This document shows, piece by piece, positions 1-4,815 of a stretch of 5,930 nucleotides of DNA; the first letter of the stretch is position 1, and every line of letters begins with the position of its first letter. The DNA lies in assembly GCA_009668925.1 (NCBI GenBank), contig SBEK01000213.1, positions 1 to 5,930 on the forward strand. Reading direction: 5' to 3'. A program made the position numbers and the translations under genes. The notes under the pieces were generated by a model, which was not told the DNA's origin, did no database searches, and worked only from the letters and a program-made list of their open reading frames with translations. This stretch comes from Deltaproteobacteria bacterium (GTDB lineage: Bacteria; Desulfobacterota; Syntrophia; Syntrophales; Smithellaceae).

Positions 1-73
1 ACTCGAACGTGGATACGGAAACGATGATGACGGCCAGGATGGAAAAAGCATACAAAATCAGAGCCCAATTCAC
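1..73 (-). CDS. Membrane protein, N-terminal fragment (runs off left edge)
   Basis: Only the first 24 codons lie in the window. Read on the minus strand, a GTG at 73-71 opens a frame beginning MNWALILYAFSILAVIIVSV, followed by STFE, which is a hydrophobic helix typical of a first transmembrane segment or an uncleaved signal anchor. The start is supported by an in-frame TGA seven codons upstream (94-92), by a strong AAGGAGG Shine-Dalgarno sequence at 92-86, and by a sigma70-like promoter further upstream (159-187). The spacing from GGAGG to GTG is 12 bases, longer than usual. The only other early in-frame start is a TTG inside the hydrophobic stretch, which is less plausible. The family cannot be identified from so short a piece; it could be a transporter, a channel or a membrane-anchored enzyme. 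It is codirectional with the sensor gene (425-2377) but 351 bases from it and has its own promoter, so it is probably a separate transcription unit. Confidence 0.6.
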   Translation of the reverse strand, partial: MNWALILYAFSILAVIIVSVSTFE

Positions 74-85
74 GTCGGATTTGTT

Positions 86-92
86 CCTCCTT
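86..92 (-). promoter_or_regulatory. Ribosome binding site for the left-edge membrane protein
   Basis: The minus strand reads AAGGAGG here, a near-perfect Shine-Dalgarno core. It lies 12 bases before the GTG start at 73, which is long but still workable. It is the main evidence that the short fragment at the left edge is a real gene. Confidence 0.6.
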
Positions 93-148
93 CAGGTTTA
101 GAAGACGGTTACTGATCGACAGTCGAATGTTCAGTTTGGCGCAGTCTG

Positions 149-188
149 TTTGACTTGCAATCTAATAGCGATCACGGACAAAGTCAAA
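149..188. repeat. Inverted repeat overlapping the promoter (operator-like)
   Basis: TTTGACTT at 149-156 and its exact reverse complement AAGTCAAA at 181-188 are separated by 24 bases. The right arm contains the -35 box of the minus-strand promoter and the left arm lies around the predicted transcription start. This placement would suit a dimeric repressor or a looped binding arrangement. Eight-base arms at this distance could also arise by chance. Confidence 0.3.
159..187 (-). promoter_or_regulatory. Sigma70-like promoter for the left-edge membrane protein
   Basis: On the minus strand there is a -35 box TTGACT (187-182, 5 of 6 to consensus), a 17-base spacer, and a -10 box TAGATT (164-159, 4 of 6). 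Transcription would start near 152, giving a leader of about 80 bases before the GTG at 73. The -35 box lies inside one arm of a perfect 8-bp inverted repeat (149-156 and 181-188), so a regulator could occlude it. The call is based on consensus matching only. Confidence 0.45.
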
Positions 189-353
189 TAAATTTAACGG
201 TTCAGGCTTCCGGAGCGCCGGTGGGCGCAATGCTTAAGCGACCGGCAGGTTCCTGTGCCCTCCGGGCGGCCGGCCCGATGGACAGACGTGATGCCAAACA
301 GCCGCCGGTATTGCGCCGGCGGAGGCGTGCGAGGTTGTTTCTTTTCCGCTTCC

Positions 354-424
354 GCACCCCGTCAAAGTTTCCTTCCGGCGACGCTCATAATGAAAATAAT
401 AGGGCCGTTTTTCCATCGGGGTGC
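354..424. repeat. 8-bp inverted repeat just after the sensor stop codon
   Basis: GCACCCCG at 354-361 and CGGGGTGC at 417-424 are perfect reverse complements enclosing 55 bases. The 417-424 arm directly abuts the stop codon of the sensor gene, so the transcript could fold into a long-range stem at its 3' end. No T-run follows, so it is not a standard Rho-independent terminator. It could protect the message end, or be a chance pairing in GC-rich DNA. Confidence 0.3.
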
Positions 425-2377
425 TCACGGACTTTCCAGCTTGCCGATCCGCTCCTTGAGTTCCCTCATTCTTAATTCCCGGTCCACGAAGACGCGGTTC
501 AGCCGTTCCAGTTCATCTGTTTTGGCCGATAACTCCGCCGTTCGTTTGATGACCCGCTGCTCCAGTTCCGCATAGAGTCTCTTTATTTTTTCTTCCGCGT
601 TCCTACGCTCGGTAACGTCATTGAAAATGACGGCGAATTTCCCCGCTTCCGGCCTGAAGGCGCGCACTTCAAAATATTTATTCATCTGGCCGAAATAATT
701 TTCAAACTGCACGGGCTCCCCGGTGAGCGCCACCTTGCCGTACCGTTCAATCCAGAACGGCTCGATCGCGGGCAAAATCTCCAGGACGGTTTTGCCGATG
801 ATATCGGCGGCGGAAAGACCGGTCAAGGTTTCGAAAGCCTTGTTGACCGAGAGGAAGCGGTAGTCGACGGGCTTGCCTGCGGAGTCGCAGATAATTTCGT
901 GCAGGGCATAGCCGCTGATCATTTCCGAGAATAAAAGCCGGTATCTCTGTTCGCTTTCCCGCAGCGCCTTCTCGGCGCGCGTTCGTTCGGTGATGTCGTC
1001 AAACATGGCGACCACCTGACCGGACGGCAGCTTGTACACATAGTTTTCCGCCCAGAAGGCGAGACGTCCGTCCTGATAACGGGCGTTGGGATGCGAGACG
1101 GCGACGCCTGTGCGCCAGACCTGCTGAAAGATCCGAAATATCCCGAAGTCTTCTACGCCTGGAAATACTTCGCGGACGGATCTGCCGATGACATCCCCGG
1201 CAACGCCCGTGATCCTTCTTCCGGAGGCGTTCAAATCTAAAATGATGAAATCCGCGCCGTCCCGGACGGCTTCATAGACGGCCACACCGCTCGACATATG
1301 ATCGAAAAGTTCGCTAAAGCGCGTTTCACTGGCCAGCAATTCTTTTTCGGCATGCAGGCTGTCCAGAACCGTTTGAGCCATCACGCGCTTTCGGAAATAC
1401 ACGAGTAAAAGGACGAACGTTAAGAACAGGAGGACAAAAATCGCCGTCGTTTGCAGAAAGTAGACGGACGATTGCGCTAAAATGGAATCCCGGTCTCGCT
1501 CCACCAACACGCTCCAGCCGATTCCCGTGACCGTGGCGGATGATATGTAGCCTTCCCGGCCGCCGGGAAAGACCGCGGAGGCGGTGGCGGATCGATTCCG
1601 GTCGGCATTTTTGCCGAAGTCTGTTGGCGAAACCGGATAAGGGACGAGCTCTTTCTCGTAAGGGTACCGGGTGCTGCAGATGATGACGCCCCGGCGGTCG
1701 ATCACCGAAACGGATATGCTTTCCTCCCCGGCTGTCGTTCCCCGAAGGACCTGGTTGATCGAGATCGCCCGCTGCGTGTTCTGCAGAAAGCCGGCGATCT
1801 CTCCCGCGTCATCGAGAATCGGGACAGCGACATGGATTGCCGTATCCTTTTCGGCCGTGATTCTCAAGACCGCGTCGGAAACATAAGCCTTCCCCTGCTT
1901 GTTCACCCCCTGATACCAGTCCCGATGAGCGAAGTTTCTTCCCAGAACGTCGGCGCGGGAAGGCTCGGAGATCCACAGCGTGCCGGCCCGGTCCGTGATG
2001 ATCAGGCTCGCGATGTCGGGATTGTTGCGGATTAAATGGACGAGATGTATTTTTGCTTTTTCCGCATTTTTTTCCGCGACGGCCCGGATCAGGAGCGGAC
2101 GGTTGGCGTAAGATTCCATGGTCCGGACAATGCGCAGGAGATGCTCTTCCAGAATCAAGGCATAAAGTCCCGCGGAGGTTTGATCTTCGCTTAGCGCCTG
2201 CCGGGTCGCTTCCTGATAGTGCCGGTAGCACAGGAAAAATGAAGTCGCCAAAGCGACGAGGAAAAAGGCCAGGGACAGCCCAATAATATTTCTGCGCTTC
2301 GCGAACCACGGATAGGGTGGAGCCTGATTGACCACTTCCGGAGTCATCATCTGCCTCGAAGAGAATTGTCTTGTCAA
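425..2377 (-). CDS. Membrane-bound Cache-PAS-PAS sensor without kinase domain
   Basis: 650 residues from the TTG at 2377. Order of parts: a short cytoplasmic N-terminus; TM1 at about 31-50; an extracytoplasmic ligand-binding region at about 55-300 of dCache type (RDWY at 152-155, then AVPILDDAGEIAGFL at 184-198, and a closing TGIGWSVLVERD stretch); TM2 at about 309-327; PAS 1 at about 350-462 ending FDDITERTRAE; PAS 2 at about 475-590 ending FNDVTERRNAEE; and a charged C-terminal coiled coil at about 593-650 (ELEQRV, then LERLNRVFVDRELRMRELK). The PAS boundaries carry the usual DITER/DVTER signatures. No H-box, HATPase, GGDEF, EAL or response-regulator domain follows. The ELRMRELK-type tail resembles natural C-termini of other PAS proteins I recall, so the protein is probably complete rather than truncated. 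It may signal through a partner protein. Start choice: the TTG has AAGGAG 12 bases upstream, whereas ATG codons at 2350 and 2347 have GAGG 3 and 6 bases upstream. A start at 2350 or 2347 (641 or 640 residues) is equally plausible. The gene is divergent from the efflux operon. Confidence 0.88.
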   Translation of the reverse strand: MTRQFSSRQMMTPEVVNQAPPYPWFAKRRNIIGLSLAFFLVALATSFFLCYRHYQEATRQALSEDQTSAGLYALILEEHLLRIVRTMESYANRPLLIRAVAEKNAEKAKIHLVHLIRNNPDIASLIITDRAGTLWISEPSRADVLGRNFAHRDWYQGVNKQGKAYVSDAVLRITAEKDTAIHVAVPILDDAGEIAGFLQNTQRAISINQVLRGTTAGEESISVSVIDRRGVIICSTRYPYEKELVPYPVSPTDFGKNADRNRSATASAVFPGGREGYISSATVTGIGWSVLVERDRDSILAQSSVYFLQTTAIFVLLFLTFVLLLVYFRKRVMAQTVLDSLHAEKELLASETRFSELFDHMSSGVAVYEAVRDGADFIILDLNASGRRITGVAGDVIGRSVREVFPGVEDFGIFRIFQQVWRTGVAVSHPNARYQDGRLAFWAENYVYKLPSGQVVAMFDDITERTRAEKALRESEQRYRLLFSEMISGYALHEIICDSAGKPVDYRFLSVNKAFETLTGLSAADIIGKTVLEILPAIEPFWIERYGKVALTGEPVQFENYFGQMNKYFEVRAFRPEAGKFAVIFNDVTERRNAEEKIKRLYAELEQRVIKRTAELSAKTDELERLNRVFVDRELRMRELKERIGKLESP

Positions 2378-2412
2378 AACCGCGAGCCACTCCTTAATGG
2401 TCGCGTATCAGA

Positions 2413-2437
2413 CGAATCGGGTTCTGTCTAAGATTCG
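2413..2437. repeat. Small inverted repeat in the sensor leader
   Basis: CGAATC at 2413-2418 and GATTCG at 2432-2437 are exact reverse complements with a 13-base loop. They lie just downstream of the predicted transcription start of the sensor gene. This could be an operator or a 5' stem in the message, but a 6-bp repeat is weak evidence. Confidence 0.25.
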
Positions 2438-2446
2438 GATGAATTC

Positions 2447-2474
2447 ATTATGAAAATTGCGCACATAAAGTCAA
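2447..2474 (-). promoter_or_regulatory. Sigma70-like promoter for the Cache-PAS sensor
   Basis: On the minus strand, TTGACT (2474-2469, 5 of 6) and CATAAT (2452-2447, 5 of 6) are separated by 16 bases. Transcription would start near 2440, about 60-95 bases before the candidate start codons (2377, 2350, 2347). The -35 region shares the octamer TTGACTTT with the promoter at 159-187. Its position in the divergent intergenic region and its match to consensus make it the best promoter in the window. Confidence 0.55.
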
Positions 2475-2540
2475 GAAGAAAATAATCAGCGGTCCTATTG
2501 CCGTGATACCCCACAGGTCATTCATGAATACGCCTGCCCG

Positions 2541-2560
2541 CCCGGGGCGCTCCCGGGGCG
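2541..2560. repeat. Direct repeat CCCGGGGCG
   Basis: The nonamer CCCGGGGCG occurs at 2541-2549 and again at 2552-2560, an 11-base period that is close to one helical turn. It lies in the GC-rich part of the divergent intergenic region. An 11-base spacing can place two protein sites on the same face of the helix, but low sequence complexity may also explain it. Confidence 0.35.
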
Positions 2561-2573
2561 TGATCGGCCCGCG

Positions 2574-2610
2574 CCGGCCGAAAGACCTCGGGGGCCGGGT
2601 TCATTTTTTT
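2574..2610 (+). terminator. Terminator/attenuator-like hairpin with T7 tract ahead of efflux operon
   Basis: CCGGCC at 2574-2579 pairs with GGCCGG at 2593-2598 around a 13-base loop, and TTTTTTT follows at 2604-2610. An alternative pairing, CGGCCC at 2565-2570 with GGGCCG at 2592-2597, excludes the first. No plus-strand gene lies upstream in this window, so an ordinary terminator would have little to stop. If the operon promoter lies before about 2560, this could be a leader attenuator. The loop is long, and five bases separate stem and T-run, so the call is tentative. Confidence 0.3.
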
Positions 2611-2656
2611 ATCCGGGTGGTAAATTGCCTGAAGTTCTGTTATTGTCTGATACCGT

Positions 2657-2668
2657 AATTTTAAAATT
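2657..2668. repeat. Perfect 12-bp AT palindrome upstream of the adaptor gene
   Basis: AATTTTAAAATT is self-complementary and lies 18 bases before the adaptor start codon. It could be part of a -10 region or an operator for a small dimeric repressor. AT palindromes of this kind also occur by chance. Confidence 0.25.
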
Positions 2669-2686
2669 CCTGAAGCGAGAATACCT

Positions 2687-3904
2687 ATGTCCGAAGAAGA
2701 TTTAAGCAAGCTCAAAATCGACAAGGCGGCGAAGAAAAGCGTCACGGCCGGACGCAAAAAGAAGCCGTTCGTGATTGCGGGTCTGATCGTTGTGCTGATC
2801 CTGGGCGTCATTTTGTTCCGGATCGGCCTTATCGCTCCGACCGCGACCGTGGACGTCACAACCGTGTCGCTGGTTTATCCGGCGCAGTCTTTGTCCGTCC
2901 TGAACGCCAGCGGCTACATCGTCGCCCAGCGCAAAGCGGCCGTCGCCTCAAAAATTACCGGCCGTTTGACCGCTTTAATGGTCGAGGAAGGCAGCCTGGT
3001 CAAGAAAGGGCAGATTCTCGCCCGGATGGAAAGCGCGGATCTGGAGGCCGTGAAAACACAGGCCGAGGCCAATCTGGCCAATGCGCGCGCCGTGCAAAAA
3101 CAGCTGACGGTGGAGCGCGACAATCTGCAGCTGGACTACGACCGGTATAAAAAACTTATCGCCGGCGGGTTCATCTCGCAGTCGGAATTCGACACGATGA
3201 GTACGCGCTACCGGCGCGCTGAGGAAGCCGTGAAGGCCGCCGAGGCGGGAGCCTCTGCGGCCGAGGCGCAGTTGCAGGGCGCCCGCGTCAATTTCGATTA
3301 TACGCTCATCCGCGCCCCGTTTGACGGCGTCGTGCTGACCAAGAACGCGGATGTGGGCGACATTGTCACGCCGCTTTCCGCGTCGGCGACATCGAAAGCC
3401 GCGGTGGTCACACTGGCGGACATGGATTCTCTGCAGGTCGAGGTGGATGTATCGGAAACCAGCATTACGCTTATTAAAACGGGACAGCCCTGCAGTATTG
3501 GGCTTGATGCCCTGCCCGAAAAGCGTTTCCGCGGCGTGGTGCACGCCGTCGTTCCCACGGTGGACCGCTCGAAGGCGACTGTTTTGGTCAAAGTGCGTTT
3601 TCTGGACAAGGATGCGCGCATGCTACCCGACATGAGCGCGAAGGTGGCCTTTCTCTCCCGCGACCTTAACCCCGACGAACTCAAACCCAGACTGGCCGTG
3701 AATGCGGCCGCGCTGGCCAAGCAGGGGGAGCGCAGCGTCGTCTATCTGATCCAAAACGACAGTGTCCGGGAGACGGTGATCACCACCGGCGTCAAACTGG
3801 GCGACATGCTGGAGGTCACCAAAGGCTTGAAACCCGGCGACCGCGTTGTGCTGAAACCCCAGGGGCTCACCGACGGAGCCAGGATCAAGATCGCGGAGCG
3901 GTGA
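2687..3904 (+). CDS. Periplasmic adaptor (HlyD/MacA-type membrane fusion protein)
   Basis: 405 residues, in the usual size range of MacA/AcrA-type adaptors. It links an inner-membrane transporter to an outer-membrane channel. Parts in order: a Lys-rich cytoplasmic N-terminus (1-27); one transmembrane anchor (about 28-48), with no lipobox cysteine; lipoyl half-motif 1 (about 84-115, ASKITGRLTALMVEEGSLVKKGQ); an alpha-helical hairpin (about 117-200); lipoyl half-motif 2 (about 206-229, TLIRAPFDGVVLTKNADVGD); a beta-barrel domain (about 245-325); and a membrane-proximal domain (about 335-403). At the hairpin tip, R153, L157 and S164 have the R-x3-L-x6-S spacing of the RLS motif by which AcrA/MacA adaptors dock on TolC, so I infer a TolC-family partner. 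The ATG at 2687 is the only start after the in-frame TGA at 2648-2650; its ribosome binding site is weak (AAGCGAG, 7 bases away). It is the first gene of the pump operon, separated from the ATPase by a 203-base repeat cluster. The substrate is unknown. Confidence 0.92.
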   Translation: MSEEDLSKLKIDKAAKKSVTAGRKKKPFVIAGLIVVLILGVILFRIGLIAPTATVDVTTVSLVYPAQSLSVLNASGYIVAQRKAAVASKITGRLTALMVEEGSLVKKGQILARMESADLEAVKTQAEANLANARAVQKQLTVERDNLQLDYDRYKKLIAGGFISQSEFDTMSTRYRRAEEAVKAAEAGASAAEAQLQGARVNFDYTLIRAPFDGVVLTKNADVGDIVTPLSASATSKAAVVTLADMDSLQVEVDVSETSITLIKTGQPCSIGLDALPEKRFRGVVHAVVPTVDRSKATVLVKVRFLDKDARMLPDMSAKVAFLSRDLNPDELKPRLAVNAAALAKQGERSVVYLIQNDSVRETVITTGVKLGDMLEVTKGLKPGDRVVLKPQGLTDGARIKIAER

Positions 3905-3910
3905 AAAAGA

Positions 3911-3938
3911 GTGAATGGTGAATAGTGAATGGTGAAAC
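3911..3938 (+). repeat. Tandem heptamer repeat GTGAATR, four copies
   Basis: Four consecutive 7-base units follow the adaptor stop: GTGAATG, GTGAATA, GTGAATG and GTGAAAC, the last one diverged. The 12-mer GTGAATGGTGAA therefore appears twice, 14 bases apart. Similar GTGAATGGTGAA strings are familiar to me from intergenic regions of Desulfobacterota genomes. It is non-coding here and could vary in copy number by slippage. Confidence 0.7.
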
Positions 3939-3967
3939 GCAGGGGCGAAAATTGTTTTCGCCCCTGC
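3939..3967. repeat. Perfect 13-bp hairpin, REP/MITE-like
   Basis: GCAGGGGCGAAAA at 3939-3951 is followed by a 3-base loop (TTG) and its exact complement TTTTCGCCCCTGC at 3955-3967. The core resembles the short GGGGCG...CGCCCC palindromic elements dispersed through many bacterial genomes, some mobilised by REP-associated tyrosine transposases. No T-run follows, so it is not a typical terminator on either strand. Located between the first two operon genes, it could stabilise the upstream message or reduce read-through into the ATPase gene. Whether it is multicopy cannot be seen from this window. Confidence 0.7.
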
Positions 3968-3994
3968 AAATGAAATATGTAATTCCTCGATTCC

Positions 3995-4096
3995 GGTCAT
4001 TGCAGGAACGATAAGATGCAGATTGCCACGCCGATTGAGAATCGGCTCGCAATGACCATGTCGTCTTGCTGCGGTCGCCGCGTGTTCGCAATGACG
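3995..4096. repeat. Dispersed-repeat-like element with nested inverted repeats
   Basis: GGTCATTGC at 3995-4003 is inverted exactly as GCAATGACC at 4049-4057. Inside it lies a tight hairpin, GCCGATT (4030-4036), loop GAG, AATCGGC (4040-4046). The decamer TCGCAATGAC occurs at 4047-4056 and again at 4086-4095. The phrases CAGATTGCCACG and TCGCAATGAC are typical of intergenic repeats I recall from Desulfobacterota and some other genomes. The right end reaches to within about 12 bases of the ATPase start, so the native ribosome binding site begins exactly where the repeat stops. The function is unknown. Confidence 0.55.
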
Positions 4097-4107
4097 GAAG
4101 GGAAAAG
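4096..4107 (+). promoter_or_regulatory. Ribosome binding site that fixes the ATPase start at 4108
   Basis: A purine-rich GGAAGGGAAAAG stretch precedes the ATG at 4108 at suitable distance. A longer in-frame reading from TTG 4066 exists, but its extra 14 codons are translated repeat sequence and lack a ribosome binding site, so the ATG is the better start. Confidence 0.65.
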
Positions 4108-4815
4108 ATGAGCGACGAAAAAAAACCGATTGTTGAAATCAAAAATGTCTACAAGTGCTATCACCGGGAAAGCCTGGTGGTGCCGGTTCTGTATGATATC
4201 ACCTTCGACATCGCCGAAGGGGAGTTCCTGTCGCTCATGGGGCCGTCCGGCTCCGGGAAGACCACGCTTCTCAATCTGATCGCCGGCATCGACAAGGTCG
4301 ATCAGGGTTCCATCCATGTCGGGGACATCGATATCACGGCGCTTTCGGAAACGGAGCTGGCGGGATGGCGGGCCAATTCGGTGGGCTTCATCTTTCAGTT
4401 CTACAATCTGATCCCCGTGCTCAAAGCCGTGGAAAATGTCGAGCTGCCGCTGCATCTCACGACCTTGCCGAAAAGCAAACGCCTCGAACACGCCAGGCGG
4501 GCGCTTTCGCTGGTCGGACTTTCTCACCGGATGGATCACTATCCGGGCGAGATGTCCGGCGGGGAGCAGCAGCGCGTGGCCATTGCCCGCGCCATTGTCA
4601 CCGATCCGACGATTCTGGTGGCCGATGAACCGACGGGCGATCTCGACCGCGTCTCCGCCGAAGAGATTCTCTCCATGATGGAGCGGCTCAACCGCGATAT
4701 GGGCAAGACGATCATCATGGTCACCCATGATCCGCGCGCGGCATCCCGTGCCCAGACGCTGCGCCATCTGGAAAAGGGGTATCTCACCAATGATGCTTCT
4801 CAAAATCCTCTTTAG
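4108..4815 (+). CDS. ABC transporter ATP-binding protein, MacB/LolD/FtsE class
   Basis: 235 residues, a standalone nucleotide-binding domain. It hydrolyses ATP on the cytoplasmic face to power the permease encoded next. All catalytic motifs are intact: Walker A GPSGSGKT (45-52), Q-loop Gln97, signature MSGGEQQ (149-155), Walker B ILVADEP (169-175, Asp173 and Glu174), D-loop GDLD (177-180) and H-loop His207. The sequence FIFQFYNLIPVLKAVENVELPL after the Q-loop is characteristic of the MacB/LolD/FtsE branch (type VII ABC systems, which act by mechanotransmission). The ATG at 4108 is preferred over the TTG at 4066 because it has a good ribosome binding site and because the upstream codons lie in a repeat. 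Its last 26 bases overlap the permease gene. With the adaptor upstream, the likeliest role is the energy module of a MacAB-like exporter, not lipoprotein release by LolCDE; the exact substrate is unknown. Confidence 0.94.
   Translation: MSDEKKPIVEIKNVYKCYHRESLVVPVLYDITFDIAEGEFLSLMGPSGSGKTTLLNLIAGIDKVDQGSIHVGDIDITALSETELAGWRANSVGFIFQFYNLIPVLKAVENVELPLHLTTLPKSKRLEHARRALSLVGLSHRMDHYPGEMSGGEQQRVAIARAIVTDPTILVADEPTGDLDRVSAEEILSMMERLNRDMGKTIIMVTHDPRAASRAQTLRHLEKGYLTNDASQNPL

Larger units (their letters stand above)
74..424. other. Intergenic gap between sensor gene and left-edge gene
   Basis: This 351-base stretch separates two minus-strand genes. The part near the left gene holds its ribosome binding site and promoter. 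The part after the sensor stop is rich in inverted repeats: CCGCCGG/CCGGCGG at 302-308 and 316-322 with a 7-base loop, CGGGC/GCCCG around 266-280, and GCACCCCG/CGGGGTGC at 354-361 and 417-424. None is followed by a clear T-run on the minus strand, so I do not call a terminator. A 64-codon minus-strand frame (428-234) overlaps the sensor stop, but I cannot support it as a gene. I see no RNA gene or mobile element. Confidence 0.6.
2378..2686. other. Divergent intergenic region between sensor and efflux operon
   Basis: These 309 bases separate the minus-strand sensor from the plus-strand pump operon and must serve both. The sensor promoter (2447-2474) lies in the left half. The middle (about 2531-2600) is markedly GC-rich, with CCCGGGGCG directly repeated at 2541-2549 and 2552-2560 and a hairpin plus T-run at 2574-2610. 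The right part (2601-2686) is AT-richer and includes the perfect palindrome AATTTTAAAATT at 2657-2668. I could not identify a convincing plus-strand -35/-10 pair; a weak candidate begins with TTGCCT near 2625. A short plus-strand frame from ATG 2524 to the stop at 2656 shows no protein-like character. Confidence 0.6.

Noticed and set aside
302..322. CCGCCGG/CCGGCGG hairpin as terminator of the sensor gene
   Set aside because: On the minus strand the following bases contain only isolated Ts (CTGTTTGG), and the hairpin is over 100 bases past the stop codon.
2524..2656. Short plus-strand frame (ATG 2524) in the divergent intergenic region
   Set aside because: It is about 44 residues of low-complexity Arg/Gly/Pro sequence spanning the hairpin and T-run, with a weak ribosome binding site and no recognisable domain.
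3911..3938. GTGAATR repeats as a CRISPR array
   Set aside because: The units are 7 bases and directly tandem, with no spacers and no cas genes nearby.
3939..3967. 13-bp hairpin as a Rho-independent terminator
   Set aside because: The stem is strong but no T-run follows on either strand outside it, and it lies inside an operon whose genes act together.
4066..4107. N-terminal extension of the ATPase from TTG 4066
   Set aside because: The 14 extra codons are translated dispersed-repeat sequence (ending RNDGREK), lack a ribosome binding site, and precede an ATG with a good one.
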